Assembly (NCBI RefSeq): GCF_003946245.1
Contig: NZ_RHNN01000006.1
Span: forward strand, 62,001-126,000
DNA: 64,000 nt
Direction of reading: 5' to 3'
DNA from: Levilactobacillus cerevisiae
Lineage (GTDB): Bacteria > Bacillota > Bacilli > Lactobacillales > Lactobacillaceae
A program made the position numbers and the translations under genes. Of this stretch, positions 16,503-25,291 are shown piece by piece (position 1 is the stretch's first letter; each line of letters opens with the position of its first letter). Below the pieces are notes generated by a model that saw only the letters and a list, made by a program, of their open reading frames with translations, ran no database searches and was not told where the DNA came from.

Positions 16503-17314
16503 TGATGACGACAACTTTAATTGAAAAGTCGCACCGCACCCTCTGGCAACGTTGGAACTGGCTCATTTGGGTCGTCGTCATCGGTGGGCTCTATTATTGG
16601 ACGGTTAACGGCTTGAAGTTTACCGGCCTCCAAGAGTCCGCGGGCACTGTCTCCCGGTCGATTGCGGCCGGGTTAGCCCACCCCCAGTGGTCCTACGTCT
16701 ACGATGGGACGGGTGAAGACCTGACCTCGTTGATTTTACAAACGTTGGCGATTGCCTTTCTGGGGACGATTGTTTCGGCAGTCATCAGTGTGCCCTTTGC
16801 CTTCTGGGCGGCACGGGGGACGCATGAGCACTTTTTCCTCCGTTCTGGCAGTGGCAAGGTCGTGCTGACTTTGATTCGGACCTTCCCGGAAATTGTGCTG
16901 GCAATTATGTTCATCAAGGCCGTTGGACCGGGCTCCTACGCGGGGGTCTTGGCCGTTAGCATCCATTCCATTGGGATGCTGGGGAAACTGTTTAGTGAGG
17001 CCATTGAGAATATGGATCGTGGGTCTGAAGAGGCCATCGTCAGTGCTGGTGGCCGAGCAGGGCAAGTCTTTGCTTTGGCAACAGTTCCCACGATCATGCC
17101 AGAATTCTTTTCCTACACGCTGTATCGTTTTGAAATAGCCGTTCGGTCCGCTTCCATCCTCGGGATGGTCGGGGCCGGTGGGATTGGAACGCCCATGATT
17201 TTTGCGATTCAGACCCGGAACTGGCCTAAGGTCGGGATTATTCTGTTAGGAATCGTGTTGATGGTGCTCTTAATTGATACGTTATCCGAACAGTTGCGGA
17301 AGAGGCTAATTTAA
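16502..17314 (+). CDS. phnE2: Phosphonate-type ABC transporter permease 2
   Basis: A 270-residue paralogue of the preceding gene: SEEAIVSAGGRAGQVFALATVP forms the loop contacting the ATPase, and RSASILGMVGAGGIGTP follows. Six hydrophobic segments are apparent. The two-permease arrangement (C-E1-E2) is common in Firmicutes. It overlaps phnE1 by one base and is followed after two bases by the nucleotidase gene, so all belong to one operon. Confidence 0.87.
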   Translation: MMTTTLIEKSHRTLWQRWNWLIWVVVIGGLYYWTVNGLKFTGLQESAGTVSRSIAAGLAHPQWSYVYDGTGEDLTSLILQTLAIAFLGTIVSAVISVPFAFWAARGTHEHFFLRSGSGKVVLTLIRTFPEIVLAIMFIKAVGPGSYAGVLAVSIHSIGMLGKLFSEAIENMDRGSEEAIVSAGGRAGQVFALATVPTIMPEFFSYTLYRFEIAVRSASILGMVGAGGIGTPMIFAIQTRNWPKVGIILLGIVLMVLLIDTLSEQLRKRLI

Positions 17315-17316
17315 CA

Positions 17317-18873
17317 ATGAAAGTGAAAATTCTCTCCACCAGTGATGTCCACGGGTACGTGTATCCGACCAACTACCGTGATCGCCAGGATGACCAGGCA
17401 TTTGGTATGTTAAAGGCGGCCACGGTGATTCGCCAAATTCAAGCGGAGGCGACGGCCGATGAGATTGTTGTCACGATTGAAAATGGGGATTGGATTCAAG
17501 GCTCTCCGCTAGCAAGTTTTCTAGCCCAGGCACCGTCACCAGACCAATCCTTATTCACCGCACTCACGGCCGCACTACACTACGACGCCGGTGTGTTGGG
17601 TAATCATGAGTTTAACTACGGCCAAGCCTATATTCGCCAGGCCGAAAGCCAACGTAACTACCCGTTGCTGGGCGCCAACATCAGTGGCGGTATGGCGCAA
17701 GGACTTCTTGACGCGCCGTACCAAATCATTGAGAAACACGGCGTGAAGATCGCGATTCTTGGCCTGACCACGGCATACGTTCCGGTCTGGGAACGCGCGG
17801 AGCACGTCGCCGGGTTAGAATTCACCTCAGCCGTGGCAACGGCGCAGCGGTTAGTGCCGCAATTGCGCGAGCAAGCCGACGTGGTGATTGTTGCCTACCA
17901 TGGTGGGTTTGAGGCTGACCTGGAGACGGGCGCGCCGACCGAACGACTAACCGGGGAAAATGAGGGCTATCGCTTACTTACGGCCGTTCCGAGCATCGAT
18001 GCGCTGGTTACCGGGCACCAACACCGCCAGATTGCGGGGGTCTATCAGGGCGTCCCCACGACGCAACCCGGCGAAAAGGGTGCAGCCGTGGGGCTGATTG
18101 AACTGACCTTAGATGCGCACAAGCAGGTTGTCGGTCAGACGGCCAAGCTGTTAAGCACGGCCAACGCAGACCCTGATCAGCAGTTAAGCCACATCGCGGC
18201 ACGGGTGAAGACCCGGGTCGAGGACTGGTTGGACGAACCAATTGGTGAGTTGACCGGGGCCTCCTTAACCGTAAGTGACCCCATGATGGCACGCCTACAG
18301 GGACATCCATATTTGCAATTTGTGAATGAAGTCGAAATGGCGGCGGGTGGCGTCGACATTGCCGCGACGGCCCTCTTCAACGACGATGTTCGCGGCCTGG
18401 CCAGTCACACGACGCGCCGGCAACTCCTCAACAGTTATCCGTATCCTAATACGTTGGTTGTGGAGCGGGTGACCGGCCGTGAGTTGCGCAACGCCCTGGA
18501 GCGCTGTGCCAGTTTCTTTGCGGTCAATCAGGGAAAAGTTGGCGTGGCCAGGGCGTTCACTAGTCCCAAGTTAGCCCTGTACAATTACGACGTGTACAGC
18601 GGTCTGTCGTATCAGTTTGATGTCACCCAACCGGTAGGCCAGCGAGTGACCCAATTGACGTACCACGGGGTTGCGGTCCAACCGACACAAACGTTAGAGG
18701 TTGCCATGAATCAGTACCGGGGCAACGGCGGTGGTGACTATCCCATGTTTTCTGCCGCTAAGGTCATTCGGGAGATTAATGTCGACATGGCAGAGCTGAT
18801 CAGTCAGTATTTTAAGGCACATCCCGTTGTGACCGGTCGACCACAGACCAACTTCACCGTCGTCACGCATTAA
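17317..18873 (+). CDS. Cytoplasmic bifunctional metallophosphatase/5'-nucleotidase
   Basis: A 518-residue enzyme of the 5'-nucleotidase/2',3'-cyclic phosphodiesterase family. The N-terminal calcineurin-like domain has all metal motifs: SDVHGY at residue 8, ENGDWIQGSPL, GNHEFNYG, AYHGGFE and GHQHRQ. The C-terminal substrate-binding domain follows from about residue 320 and includes NQYRGNGGGDY near the end. Most relatives are secreted or wall-bound, but here there is no signal peptide, so it acts inside. Placed directly after the phn transporter, it probably cleaves imported phosphate esters or nucleotides. A hairpin terminator closes the operon. Confidence 0.87.
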   Translation: MKVKILSTSDVHGYVYPTNYRDRQDDQAFGMLKAATVIRQIQAEATADEIVVTIENGDWIQGSPLASFLAQAPSPDQSLFTALTAALHYDAGVLGNHEFNYGQAYIRQAESQRNYPLLGANISGGMAQGLLDAPYQIIEKHGVKIAILGLTTAYVPVWERAEHVAGLEFTSAVATAQRLVPQLREQADVVIVAYHGGFEADLETGAPTERLTGENEGYRLLTAVPSIDALVTGHQHRQIAGVYQGVPTTQPGEKGAAVGLIELTLDAHKQVVGQTAKLLSTANADPDQQLSHIAARVKTRVEDWLDEPIGELTGASLTVSDPMMARLQGHPYLQFVNEVEMAAGGVDIAATALFNDDVRGLASHTTRRQLLNSYPYPNTLVVERVTGRELRNALERCASFFAVNQGKVGVARAFTSPKLALYNYDVYSGLSYQFDVTQPVGQRVTQLTYHGVAVQPTQTLEVAMNQYRGNGGGDYPMFSAAKVIREINVDMAELISQYFKAHPVVTGRPQTNFTVVTH

Positions 18874-18898
18874 AGGGTACCGCCAAAATAGTACCATC

Positions 18899-18943
18899 TA
18901 AAAAGTCCGTAACCGTTGAACGCCAACGATTGCGGACTTTTTA
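18899..18943. terminator. Bidirectional terminator
   Basis: AAAAAGTCCGTAACCGTTG pairs with CAACGATTGCGGACTTTTT. It serves the phn operon and the convergent oxidoreductase. Confidence 0.85.
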
Positions 18944-19924
18944 CTAGCTTTGAATTTGAATGACTAATTTTCCTAAGTTTTCACCGCGCTGTAAGATCTT
19001 TAGCCCCTCAGCGGCATCATCAAAGGGCAAAATCCGGTCAACGATGGGGTCGAATTCACCCACGGCTAGCTTCTGGCCCACGACACCGGCCATGAAACCG
19101 AGGTCGGCAATCTCTTGGGAATTGTTCGAGTGGTAGACGCCACCTAGCGCGGAGCGGGTGATGCCCAGGGCCTTGCTGTCTAGGTCTAAATCAGCCGGCA
19201 TGCCGTCGCCAATCGCAATAATTTGGCCGTTGTAAGCCATGCGGTCGACATCGGCGGCGAGTTCTGCGCCCCCAATGGTGTTGATGCTCAGACCAACACC
19301 CTTTCCATCCGTTGCTTTCATGACCGCGGCCGTCACGTCTTCTTGGTGGTAGTCGATAATCACGTCGGCACCCACCTTTTCAATCAAGGGCCGTTTGCGC
19401 GCCGAGGTCGTGGTAATGGTTTTCAAATGCAGGTCATGGGCGAATTGTAGGGCGGCTATCCCCACGGCCCCGCCACCAGCGTGAATGAGCACCGTTGGTA
19501 ATTCGGACAGGTTGGCCTTGCGATACAGGGCCTGGTAAGCCGTCAATGTGCCACACAGACTGGCAGCCGCCAGTTCAAAGCTCACGTTGCTGGGAATGGG
19601 CGCCAGACTTAACGGCGTGGTGACCGTAAACTCTGCGAGACTCCCGGCTCGGCGGAGATCGCCGTGGTACATGACCCGGTCACCGACCGCCCAGTCCGTC
19701 ACGTGTGCGCCCACTGCCACAATTTCACCGGCACAGTCCATGCCCACGACCCGCGGTGCCGTCGTGGTGCTATCTGCGATAACCTTATAGTCCGCCGGGT
19801 TCAAGCCAACGGCCCGTACGTAAACTTTCACTTCATCGGCGCTGGGGGTGGGTTCGGGAACATCGGTTAGGGTAAGGTCATCCAAGGTGTGGGGTGCAGG
19901 CCCCGTAATCGTCCAAGCTTTCAT
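18944..19924 (-). CDS. MDR family zinc-type alcohol dehydrogenase/quinone reductase
   Basis: A 326-residue medium-chain reductase. The GroES-like domain contains RAVGLNPADYKV and GMDCAGEIVAVG, and the Rossmann fold contains LIHAGGGAVGIAALQFA near residue 150. The catalytic zinc ligands of true alcohol dehydrogenases are missing, so NADPH-dependent reduction of quinones or enones is more likely. ATG 19924 (MKAWTITG) is preferred over 19933 because AAGGA then has an 8-base spacing. It is a single-gene unit; no adjacent regulator is seen. Confidence 0.85.
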   Translation of the reverse strand: MKAWTITGPAPHTLDDLTLTDVPEPTPSADEVKVYVRAVGLNPADYKVIADSTTTAPRVVGMDCAGEIVAVGAHVTDWAVGDRVMYHGDLRRAGSLAEFTVTTPLSLAPIPSNVSFELAAASLCGTLTAYQALYRKANLSELPTVLIHAGGGAVGIAALQFAHDLHLKTITTTSARKRPLIEKVGADVIIDYHQEDVTAAVMKATDGKGVGLSINTIGGAELAADVDRMAYNGQIIAIGDGMPADLDLDSKALGITRSALGGVYHSNNSQEIADLGFMAGVVGQKLAVGEFDPIVDRILPFDDAAEGLKILQRGENLGKLVIQIQS

Positions 19925-20184
19925 GCAAATCATCCTTCTTTGTTTGTCTACTAATTCGGGGAAAAGGGACTTCCGTCAAGCGCATCAGCCGGCAAAAATA
20001 GTTGTGTGCCTCACTGGTTATGGTAGCTGATTTCTACCGCTAATCAAAATAGTTTGTTTGATTGTGACCGTTATCATTTTAGCCTATTATTAAAAGTATG
20101 TTGCAATCGAACCTAATGGGATGCAATTTTCATGAAAACTTGGTAAAATTAATTAACTAAAAATGAGATTTGGAGGTGGACGCC

Positions 20185-20226
20185 TTGCACCAACCGTATG
20201 CTGCATTCCCAATTCCTGACCGCTAA
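20185..20226 (+). CDS. Possible 13-residue leader peptide upstream of the P-type ATPase
   Basis: A strong GGAGGTGG site at 20172-20179 precedes TTG 20185, which opens a frame of 13 codons (reading MHQPYAAFPIPDR) ended by TAA at 20224-20226. It lies 37 bases upstream of the ATPase start. The ribosome site is good, the start codon weak. The rest of the 330-base gap is AT-rich and shows no other feature. Confidence 0.3.
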   Translation: MHQPYAAFPIPDR

Positions 20227-20263
20227 GCTGAATTTTTTCAAATAGAAAGGAAGATTTATTTAC

Positions 20264-23014
20264 ATGCCTAAAGACTCAAAAGAACCCGTTAGTACCCCCA
20301 CCGAAGCTGAAACCACTGACCCTGGACCCAGCCAGCAGTCGCCCCTATGGCAACGTTCGACTGAGTCCTTACTTGTCGACTTTGCCACGGATAAAGATGC
20401 CGGCCTGACCACTGCCGAGGCCCAAGCGCGGCTGAAGCAAAATGGCCCCAACGAGTTGACCGCCAAGAAACAGTCGAATTTACTGCGTTTCTTGAAGCAA
20501 TTTAACAACTCCATCATCTACATCCTGGCGGCGGCTGCCCTGATGACGTTTTTCATGCATCACTACTCCGATTCCATTGTTATCGGCCTGGTGATCATTG
20601 CGAACGCCTTTATCGGCTATTTCCAGGAACGTTCAGCGGATAACGCTTTGGACCGCATCAAGGCTTTACTGGTTTCCGAGGCCGTCGTCATTCGTGACGG
20701 CCAGAAGATTACGTTGCCGGCGCGCGAGCTGGTGACCGGAGACATCGTCCAGTTGGAAGCCGGGGATACCGTCCCCGCTGACCTCCGATTGATCGACGCG
20801 GATAACTTAAAAATCCAAGAGTCCGCCTTGACCGGTGAAACGGATTCCGTGGAAAAGGGGGAGGATCCCTTGGACGTGGCCGACCTGGCGCTAGCCGAAC
20901 GGACCAACCAGGCCTTTGCCTCCACCGCCGTTACCAATGGGTCTGGCCGGGGAATCGTGACCGTTACCGGGACCCAAACCGAGATTGGTCATATCCAGCA
21001 AAATGTTGCCGAGGTTAAGCAACAGACGACACCATTAATGAAAAACTTGAACAGTTTAGGCTTGGGTTTATCCATTGCCATTCTAATTGCGGCCGTCCTG
21101 TTATTTATCTTGGGGATGATCACCCACGTCTACAGTTTACCAACCCTGTTGATTGCCGTAATCACGATGGTCGTTGGGTCCATGCCTGAAGGTCTGCCGG
21201 CCAGCACGTCGGTGGTCCTTGCCATGGGAACCCAGGCGATGACCAAGCAAAATATTATCGTTAAGACGCTGCCTGCCGTGGAAACACTGGGGGCCGTCGA
21301 CATCGTTAACACCGATAAAACCGGGACGTTAACTAAAAATGAAATGACCGTGACCGACATTTTGACGCCGCAGGATACCTATACCGTGTCTGGTGTGGGT
21401 TACGACGCGGCCGGCCACATTCAAAATGACGAGGGCCAAGAAGTTGATTGGCAGGCTGACAGTGATTTGGAATGGCTGGTCCAAATTGCCGGCCAGACCT
21501 CCGATGCCGAATTCCATGAGGAAGATGGCCAGTGGGTCTTGACCGGGGAACCCACCGATGGGGCGTTAACGGCGCTCTACCACAAGATGGTCGGCACGGA
21601 CCCGGCACCCCAAGAAATTGATTCGCTACCGTTTGATTCCGCCATCCGCTACTCGGCGCGACTCGTCGATCACCGCGGCCAACGCTACCTGCTGGTCAAG
21701 GGAGCGCCCCAAACGTTAACGCGCTTGATGGCCGATCAGGGTGAAACCGTGGACGAAGCCGCTTGGCAAGCTCGGTTGTCTGAATTGACGCAACAGGGGA
21801 AACGGGTGGTGGCCTTGGGGTACCAACCCGTAGCCGCCGACGCCGATGAAGTCGACGATATCGCGGTCGGTCAGAACTTCCATTTAGCCGGAATGGCCGG
21901 CATCATCGACCCCCCACGTCCTGGAGTGGCCGATGCCGTGCGGCAATTACGGTACGCCGGAATTAAAGTTAAAATGATTACCGGGGATGACCCGGAAACA
22001 GCCGCGGCTATCGCCCAACAGCTGAACCTGTCCGAACAGGCCAAGGCCATTACCGGTCCCGAACTGGCGCAATTGAGTGATGCCGAACTGGCCGCTCAGA
22101 TTGACAAGTACACCGTGTTTGCCCGGACGACACCTGCTGACAAATTGCGGATCGTGAAGGCCCAACAGTCTCGTGGTCACGTGGTTTCCATGACCGGTGA
22201 TGGGGTCAACGATGCGCCTGCCTTGAAGCAAGCCGACATTGGGGTCGCCATGGGAATTCGGGGAACCGACGTTGCCAAGGATTCCGCCGACATGGTGTTG
22301 GCGGACGACGACTTCACCTCAATCTTAAGCGCTGTGCGGGAAGGCCGGCACGTCTTCGATAACATTCGGAAGACGATTCGGTTCTTACTGCCAACCAGTT
22401 TCGCCGAAGGATTGATTGTGGTCCTCAGTATTTTGATGGATCAAGAGTTGCCCCTGTTCCCCACACAACTGTTGTGGATTAACATGGTGTCCGCCTTGAC
22501 GATTCAATTTGCCTTCATCTTCGAACCCGCCGAAAGTGGCATCATGAAGCGGGGACCACGGGATGTCACCCGGGGAATCTTGTCCAAGCTGGATATTTTC
22601 GAAGTCACCTACGTGTCGCTACTGATCTCTGGGTTGGGGATGTTTGCCTACGACCTCTTAACGGGCCAGGGTCTCTCCGCCGTCATCGGGAGTACCATGA
22701 CGCTAAACGTGATCATCTTCGGCAAGATTTTCTATCTGTTCAACCTGCAAAATGACCATCCCGTGCTGTCGAAATACTTCTTCAGAAATAAGATGAGCTT
22801 CGCGATTGTGGGGCTCTTGCTGGTGCTGCAAGCTGTGATTATTTACTGGCCAGCCATGCAGGGTGTCTTCCACACCACGTCCGTCAACTTTGTCTATGGT
22901 TGGGGAATCCCAATTGTAGCTGGTATCGTGGTGTTGGTAGTCACAGAAATTGCGAAAGCCATCCGTCACCGCATCGACGCTAGTACCGTTACTCGCGAGC
23001 AACGCAACTTTTAA
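20264..23014 (+). CDS. P-type cation-transporting ATPase (P2-type, CtpF/PacL-like)
   Basis: A 916-residue ATP-driven cation pump in the membrane. The order is: cation ATPase N-terminal domain, two membrane helices, actuator domain with LTGETDS, helix 4 with the SMPEGLP motif, phosphorylation site DKTGTLT near residue 350, nucleotide-binding domain, hinge MTGDGVNDAPALKQADIGVAMG, and four to six C-terminal helices. The sixth helix reads LLWINMVSALTIQFAFIFEPAE, without the TD pair of SERCA-type calcium pumps, and resembles CtpF-like pumps. The transported ion is therefore uncertain (calcium, sodium or another cation). Start has AAAGGAAG upstream. Confidence 0.87.
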   Translation: MPKDSKEPVSTPTEAETTDPGPSQQSPLWQRSTESLLVDFATDKDAGLTTAEAQARLKQNGPNELTAKKQSNLLRFLKQFNNSIIYILAAAALMTFFMHHYSDSIVIGLVIIANAFIGYFQERSADNALDRIKALLVSEAVVIRDGQKITLPARELVTGDIVQLEAGDTVPADLRLIDADNLKIQESALTGETDSVEKGEDPLDVADLALAERTNQAFASTAVTNGSGRGIVTVTGTQTEIGHIQQNVAEVKQQTTPLMKNLNSLGLGLSIAILIAAVLLFILGMITHVYSLPTLLIAVITMVVGSMPEGLPASTSVVLAMGTQAMTKQNIIVKTLPAVETLGAVDIVNTDKTGTLTKNEMTVTDILTPQDTYTVSGVGYDAAGHIQNDEGQEVDWQADSDLEWLVQIAGQTSDAEFHEEDGQWVLTGEPTDGALTALYHKMVGTDPAPQEIDSLPFDSAIRYSARLVDHRGQRYLLVKGAPQTLTRLMADQGETVDEAAWQARLSELTQQGKRVVALGYQPVAADADEVDDIAVGQNFHLAGMAGIIDPPRPGVADAVRQLRYAGIKVKMITGDDPETAAAIAQQLNLSEQAKAITGPELAQLSDAELAAQIDKYTVFARTTPADKLRIVKAQQSRGHVVSMTGDGVNDAPALKQADIGVAMGIRGTDVAKDSADMVLADDDFTSILSAVREGRHVFDNIRKTIRFLLPTSFAEGLIVVLSILMDQELPLFPTQLLWINMVSALTIQFAFIFEPAESGIMKRGPRDVTRGILSKLDIFEVTYVSLLISGLGMFAYDLLTGQGLSAVIGSTMTLNVIIFGKIFYLFNLQNDHPVLSKYFFRNKMSFAIVGLLLVLQAVIIYWPAMQGVFHTTSVNFVYGWGIPIVAGIVVLVVTEIAKAIRHRIDASTVTREQRNF

Positions 23015-23055
23015 TAAGCTGTTGTCAGGCGTGCGTTTAAAGATGGGTGGTTGAA

Positions 23056-23223
23056 ATGAAACGTAAAATTCACTGGGTACCGGTGGGCATCATGCTCCTC
23101 GCAGCGGTCTTCGTCGACCTCAGTCGCGATAGCTTGCCAGAGTGGCTAGTCATCGGCTTTACGATTGGGTGGGTCCTGATCGTCGCTGTCTGCGTGTACC
23201 AAATGGTGAGTATTAAGCGTTAA
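23056..23223 (+). CDS. Small two-helix membrane protein (55 aa)
   Basis: A short frame, MKRKIHWVPVGIMLLAAVF to a stop at 23221-23223, following the ATPase by 41 bases. Two hydrophobic stretches are visible (about residues 8-19 and 31-50), joined by VDLSRDSLPEW, and the ends are basic. The only upstream site is GGTGGTTGAA. Coding is supported by composition and the clean membrane pattern, not by homology. It may be co-transcribed with the ATPase and followed by repeat element A1. Confidence 0.55.
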   Translation: MKRKIHWVPVGIMLLAAVFVDLSRDSLPEWLVIGFTIGWVLIVAVCVYQMVSIKR

Positions 23224-23232
23224 TTAAATGGG

Positions 23233-23411
23233 AGAGTGGGATAAAAGGCGGTTAGCTGGTGAGCATTAAGGCTGATAGCCGGATAATCCCGGGCTTGGAT
23301 TATTTGGCTATCAGTTTTAAGCGGAGCCAGCTGCCTTTTGTCGCACGTTTCAACAATATAGCATTGGAGATACAACGTGAGTCTGGGGATTTATCCCAGA
23401 CTCTTTTTTTA
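23233..23411 (+). repeat. Structured intergenic element A, copy 1, ending in a terminator
   Basis: A long imperfect hairpin: GATAAAAGGC...AGCTGG pairs with CCAGCTGCCTTTTGTC; inside, CTGATAGCC pairs with GGCTATCAG and AATCC with GGATT around a CGGGCTT loop. Two internal-loop strands, CTGGTGAGCATTAA and TTAAGCGGAGCC, are shared by all copies. Downstream, GAGTCTGGG and CCCAGACTC plus seven T form an intrinsic terminator (23380-23411). Other copies at 25046, 46288 and 63484. Confidence 0.75.
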
Positions 23412-23616
23412 TAGTTGGCTGTACGACGCTGAAAACGACAACGTAGGTATAACCCACCGACATAGCAGAGGTAGAAGACTAAGCTATTGGCATTGTTGTG
23501 GTTAACTACCGGCTTCCCTTATACCTTGAGGGACACAATCTAGGAATATTTAGCGAAACCCCTAGCCCTTAGCACCCGATAATCCTATACTGGTAGAAAA
23601 GGGGGCGGAACATAAA

Positions 23617-25038
23617 ATGTTGAAGAAAAGTTCCGATTGTACCGAGATTTTAGTGGGTAAGGCCGCCAGTATGGACGGTTCCACCATTGTGGCACGTAAC
23701 GAGGATGGTTACGGCCCCATCAATCCAATTAAGTTTGTGGTCCACCCAGCAACGGACCAACCGGGTGCCACGTTCACGTCAATTACCACGGGCGTTAACG
23801 TTCCCTTACCCGATCATGCTTTGCGCTACACCGGCACGCCCCAGGCTGACCAGAGTGATGGCCAGTACGAAGAAGCCGGCATCAATGAATTAAACGTCGG
23901 CATGAGTGCCACCGAAACCACGGCGACCAACGCCCGCGTTCTGGGTTACGACCCACTGGTTGACGATGGGATTAACGAAGAAGCCATGGTCACCCTGGTT
24001 TTGCCATACATCAAGACTGCCAAGGAGGGTGCCCAACGCTTGGGTGCGCTGCTTGAAAAATACGGCACCGGTGAGAGCAACAGCATTGCCTTCAACGATC
24101 ATGATGAAATTTGGTACCTGGAGACGGCCGGTGGTCATCACTGGGCAGCCATGCGTTTGCCAGAAAATACTTACGCCATCGCGCCTAACCAGACGTTGAT
24201 GCAAGAGGTTGACCTCAACGACAGTGACAACTTCTTGGTTGCGACTGACCTGGTCGACTTTGTTGAAAAGAACCATTTGAACCCCACGCCTGGCACCTTT
24301 AACTTCCGCGAAATCTTCGGCACGCACGGTGAAGATGATGCGTACTACAACACGCCGCGGACCTGGTACGGCCAAAAGTTATTCAATCCAGAAATTACGG
24401 ATCAACAGCCAACCGACCAGGACATGCCATTTACCCGCGTGCCCGCTAAGAAGTTGGCGATTGAGGATGTGCAGTTCTTCTTGAGCTCACACTACAACGG
24501 CACGCCGTACGATCCATTTGGCACCTACGCTTCCGGCTCAGCCGATGACCAGAAGAAGTACCGGCCAATCGCGATGGACCGGAATCAGTGTTCCTCCATT
24601 TTGCAAATTAGAAACGATGTACCGGCCGATCACGCCGCCATTCAGTGGATCGCCATGGGCTTCTTCGCCTACGCACCTTACGTGCCATTCTTCACGAACA
24701 TCGACGACACGCCGGTTGATTACCAGAACACGACGACTTCAGTTGATGTCGAGAACGTTTACTGGTTGAATAAGACCTTGTCCGTGATTATTGAACCCCA
24801 TTTCCACGAGTATGTCGAAGCCGTTAACGCCTTCCGCGAAGGTTGCCAGTCCTATGCTCGTTCTCGGGTCGCAGCGACCGACGCCAGCATCACGGGCGAC
24901 GCGACAGCCTTCCTGACCAAGAGCAATGCCGAAACGGCGGGTGAGATTTCCAAACGAACCCACCAACTGTTCGACGACCTGGTTAAACACGGCTTGTTGT
25001 TATCCAAGACGGCTTGGGAAAAGGGTCAAAACCTGTAA
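23617..25038 (+). CDS. pepD: C69 family dipeptidase
   Basis: A 473-residue Ntn-hydrolase of the lactobacillus PepD family, which splits dipeptides in the cytoplasm. The catalytic cysteine is Cys8 in SSDCTEILVGKAAS, followed by DGSTIVARNED, the family signature. Most relatives carry the cysteine a few residues from the start, as here, and remove the leader. GGGGGCGG lies upstream of ATG 23617. The gene is flanked on both sides by same-orientation copies of element A (23233 and 25046), which could permit its loss or duplication. Confidence 0.9.
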   Translation: MLKKSSDCTEILVGKAASMDGSTIVARNEDGYGPINPIKFVVHPATDQPGATFTSITTGVNVPLPDHALRYTGTPQADQSDGQYEEAGINELNVGMSATETTATNARVLGYDPLVDDGINEEAMVTLVLPYIKTAKEGAQRLGALLEKYGTGESNSIAFNDHDEIWYLETAGGHHWAAMRLPENTYAIAPNQTLMQEVDLNDSDNFLVATDLVDFVEKNHLNPTPGTFNFREIFGTHGEDDAYYNTPRTWYGQKLFNPEITDQQPTDQDMPFTRVPAKKLAIEDVQFFLSSHYNGTPYDPFGTYASGSADDQKKYRPIAMDRNQCSSILQIRNDVPADHAAIQWIAMGFFAYAPYVPFFTNIDDTPVDYQNTTTSVDVENVYWLNKTLSVIIEPHFHEYVEAVNAFREGCQSYARSRVAATDASITGDATAFLTKSNAETAGEISKRTHQLFDDLVKHGLLLSKTAWEKGQNL

Positions 25039-25045
25039 CAAAATA

Positions 25046-25219
25046 GAGAGTGGGACAAAAGGCGGTTAGCTGGTGAGCATTAAGGCTGATAGCCGGATAA
25101 TCCCGGGTTGGGATTATTTGGCTATCAGGTTTAAGCGGAACCCGCTGCATATTGTCGCACGTTTCGACAATATAGCTTTGGAGACACAAGGTGAGTCTGG
25201 GGTTTTGTCCCAGACTCTT
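25046..25219 (+). repeat. Structured intergenic element A, copy 2
   Basis: Very similar to copy 1 over about 175 bases. The inner stem CTGATAGCC/GGCTATCAG and loop are intact, but the outer stem is damaged (ACAAAAGGC against GCATATTGT). The terminal hairpin GAGTCTGGG/CCCAGACTC remains while its T run is reduced to TT. The 5' strand GGGACAAAA still matches TTTTGTCCC in the terminal hairpin. Confidence 0.7.
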
Positions 25220-25291
25220 GGCGGCTAATTGATTGCCGCTAGAAAAAGAGTGAGTGGTGAAAAGTTGAGGATAGACTAGGAGGAGACAACC

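Noticed and set aside
23233-25219. pepD with flanking repeats as a composite transposon
   Set aside because: No transposase, no terminal inverted repeats of IS type and no target duplication are seen; the flanks are structured elements.
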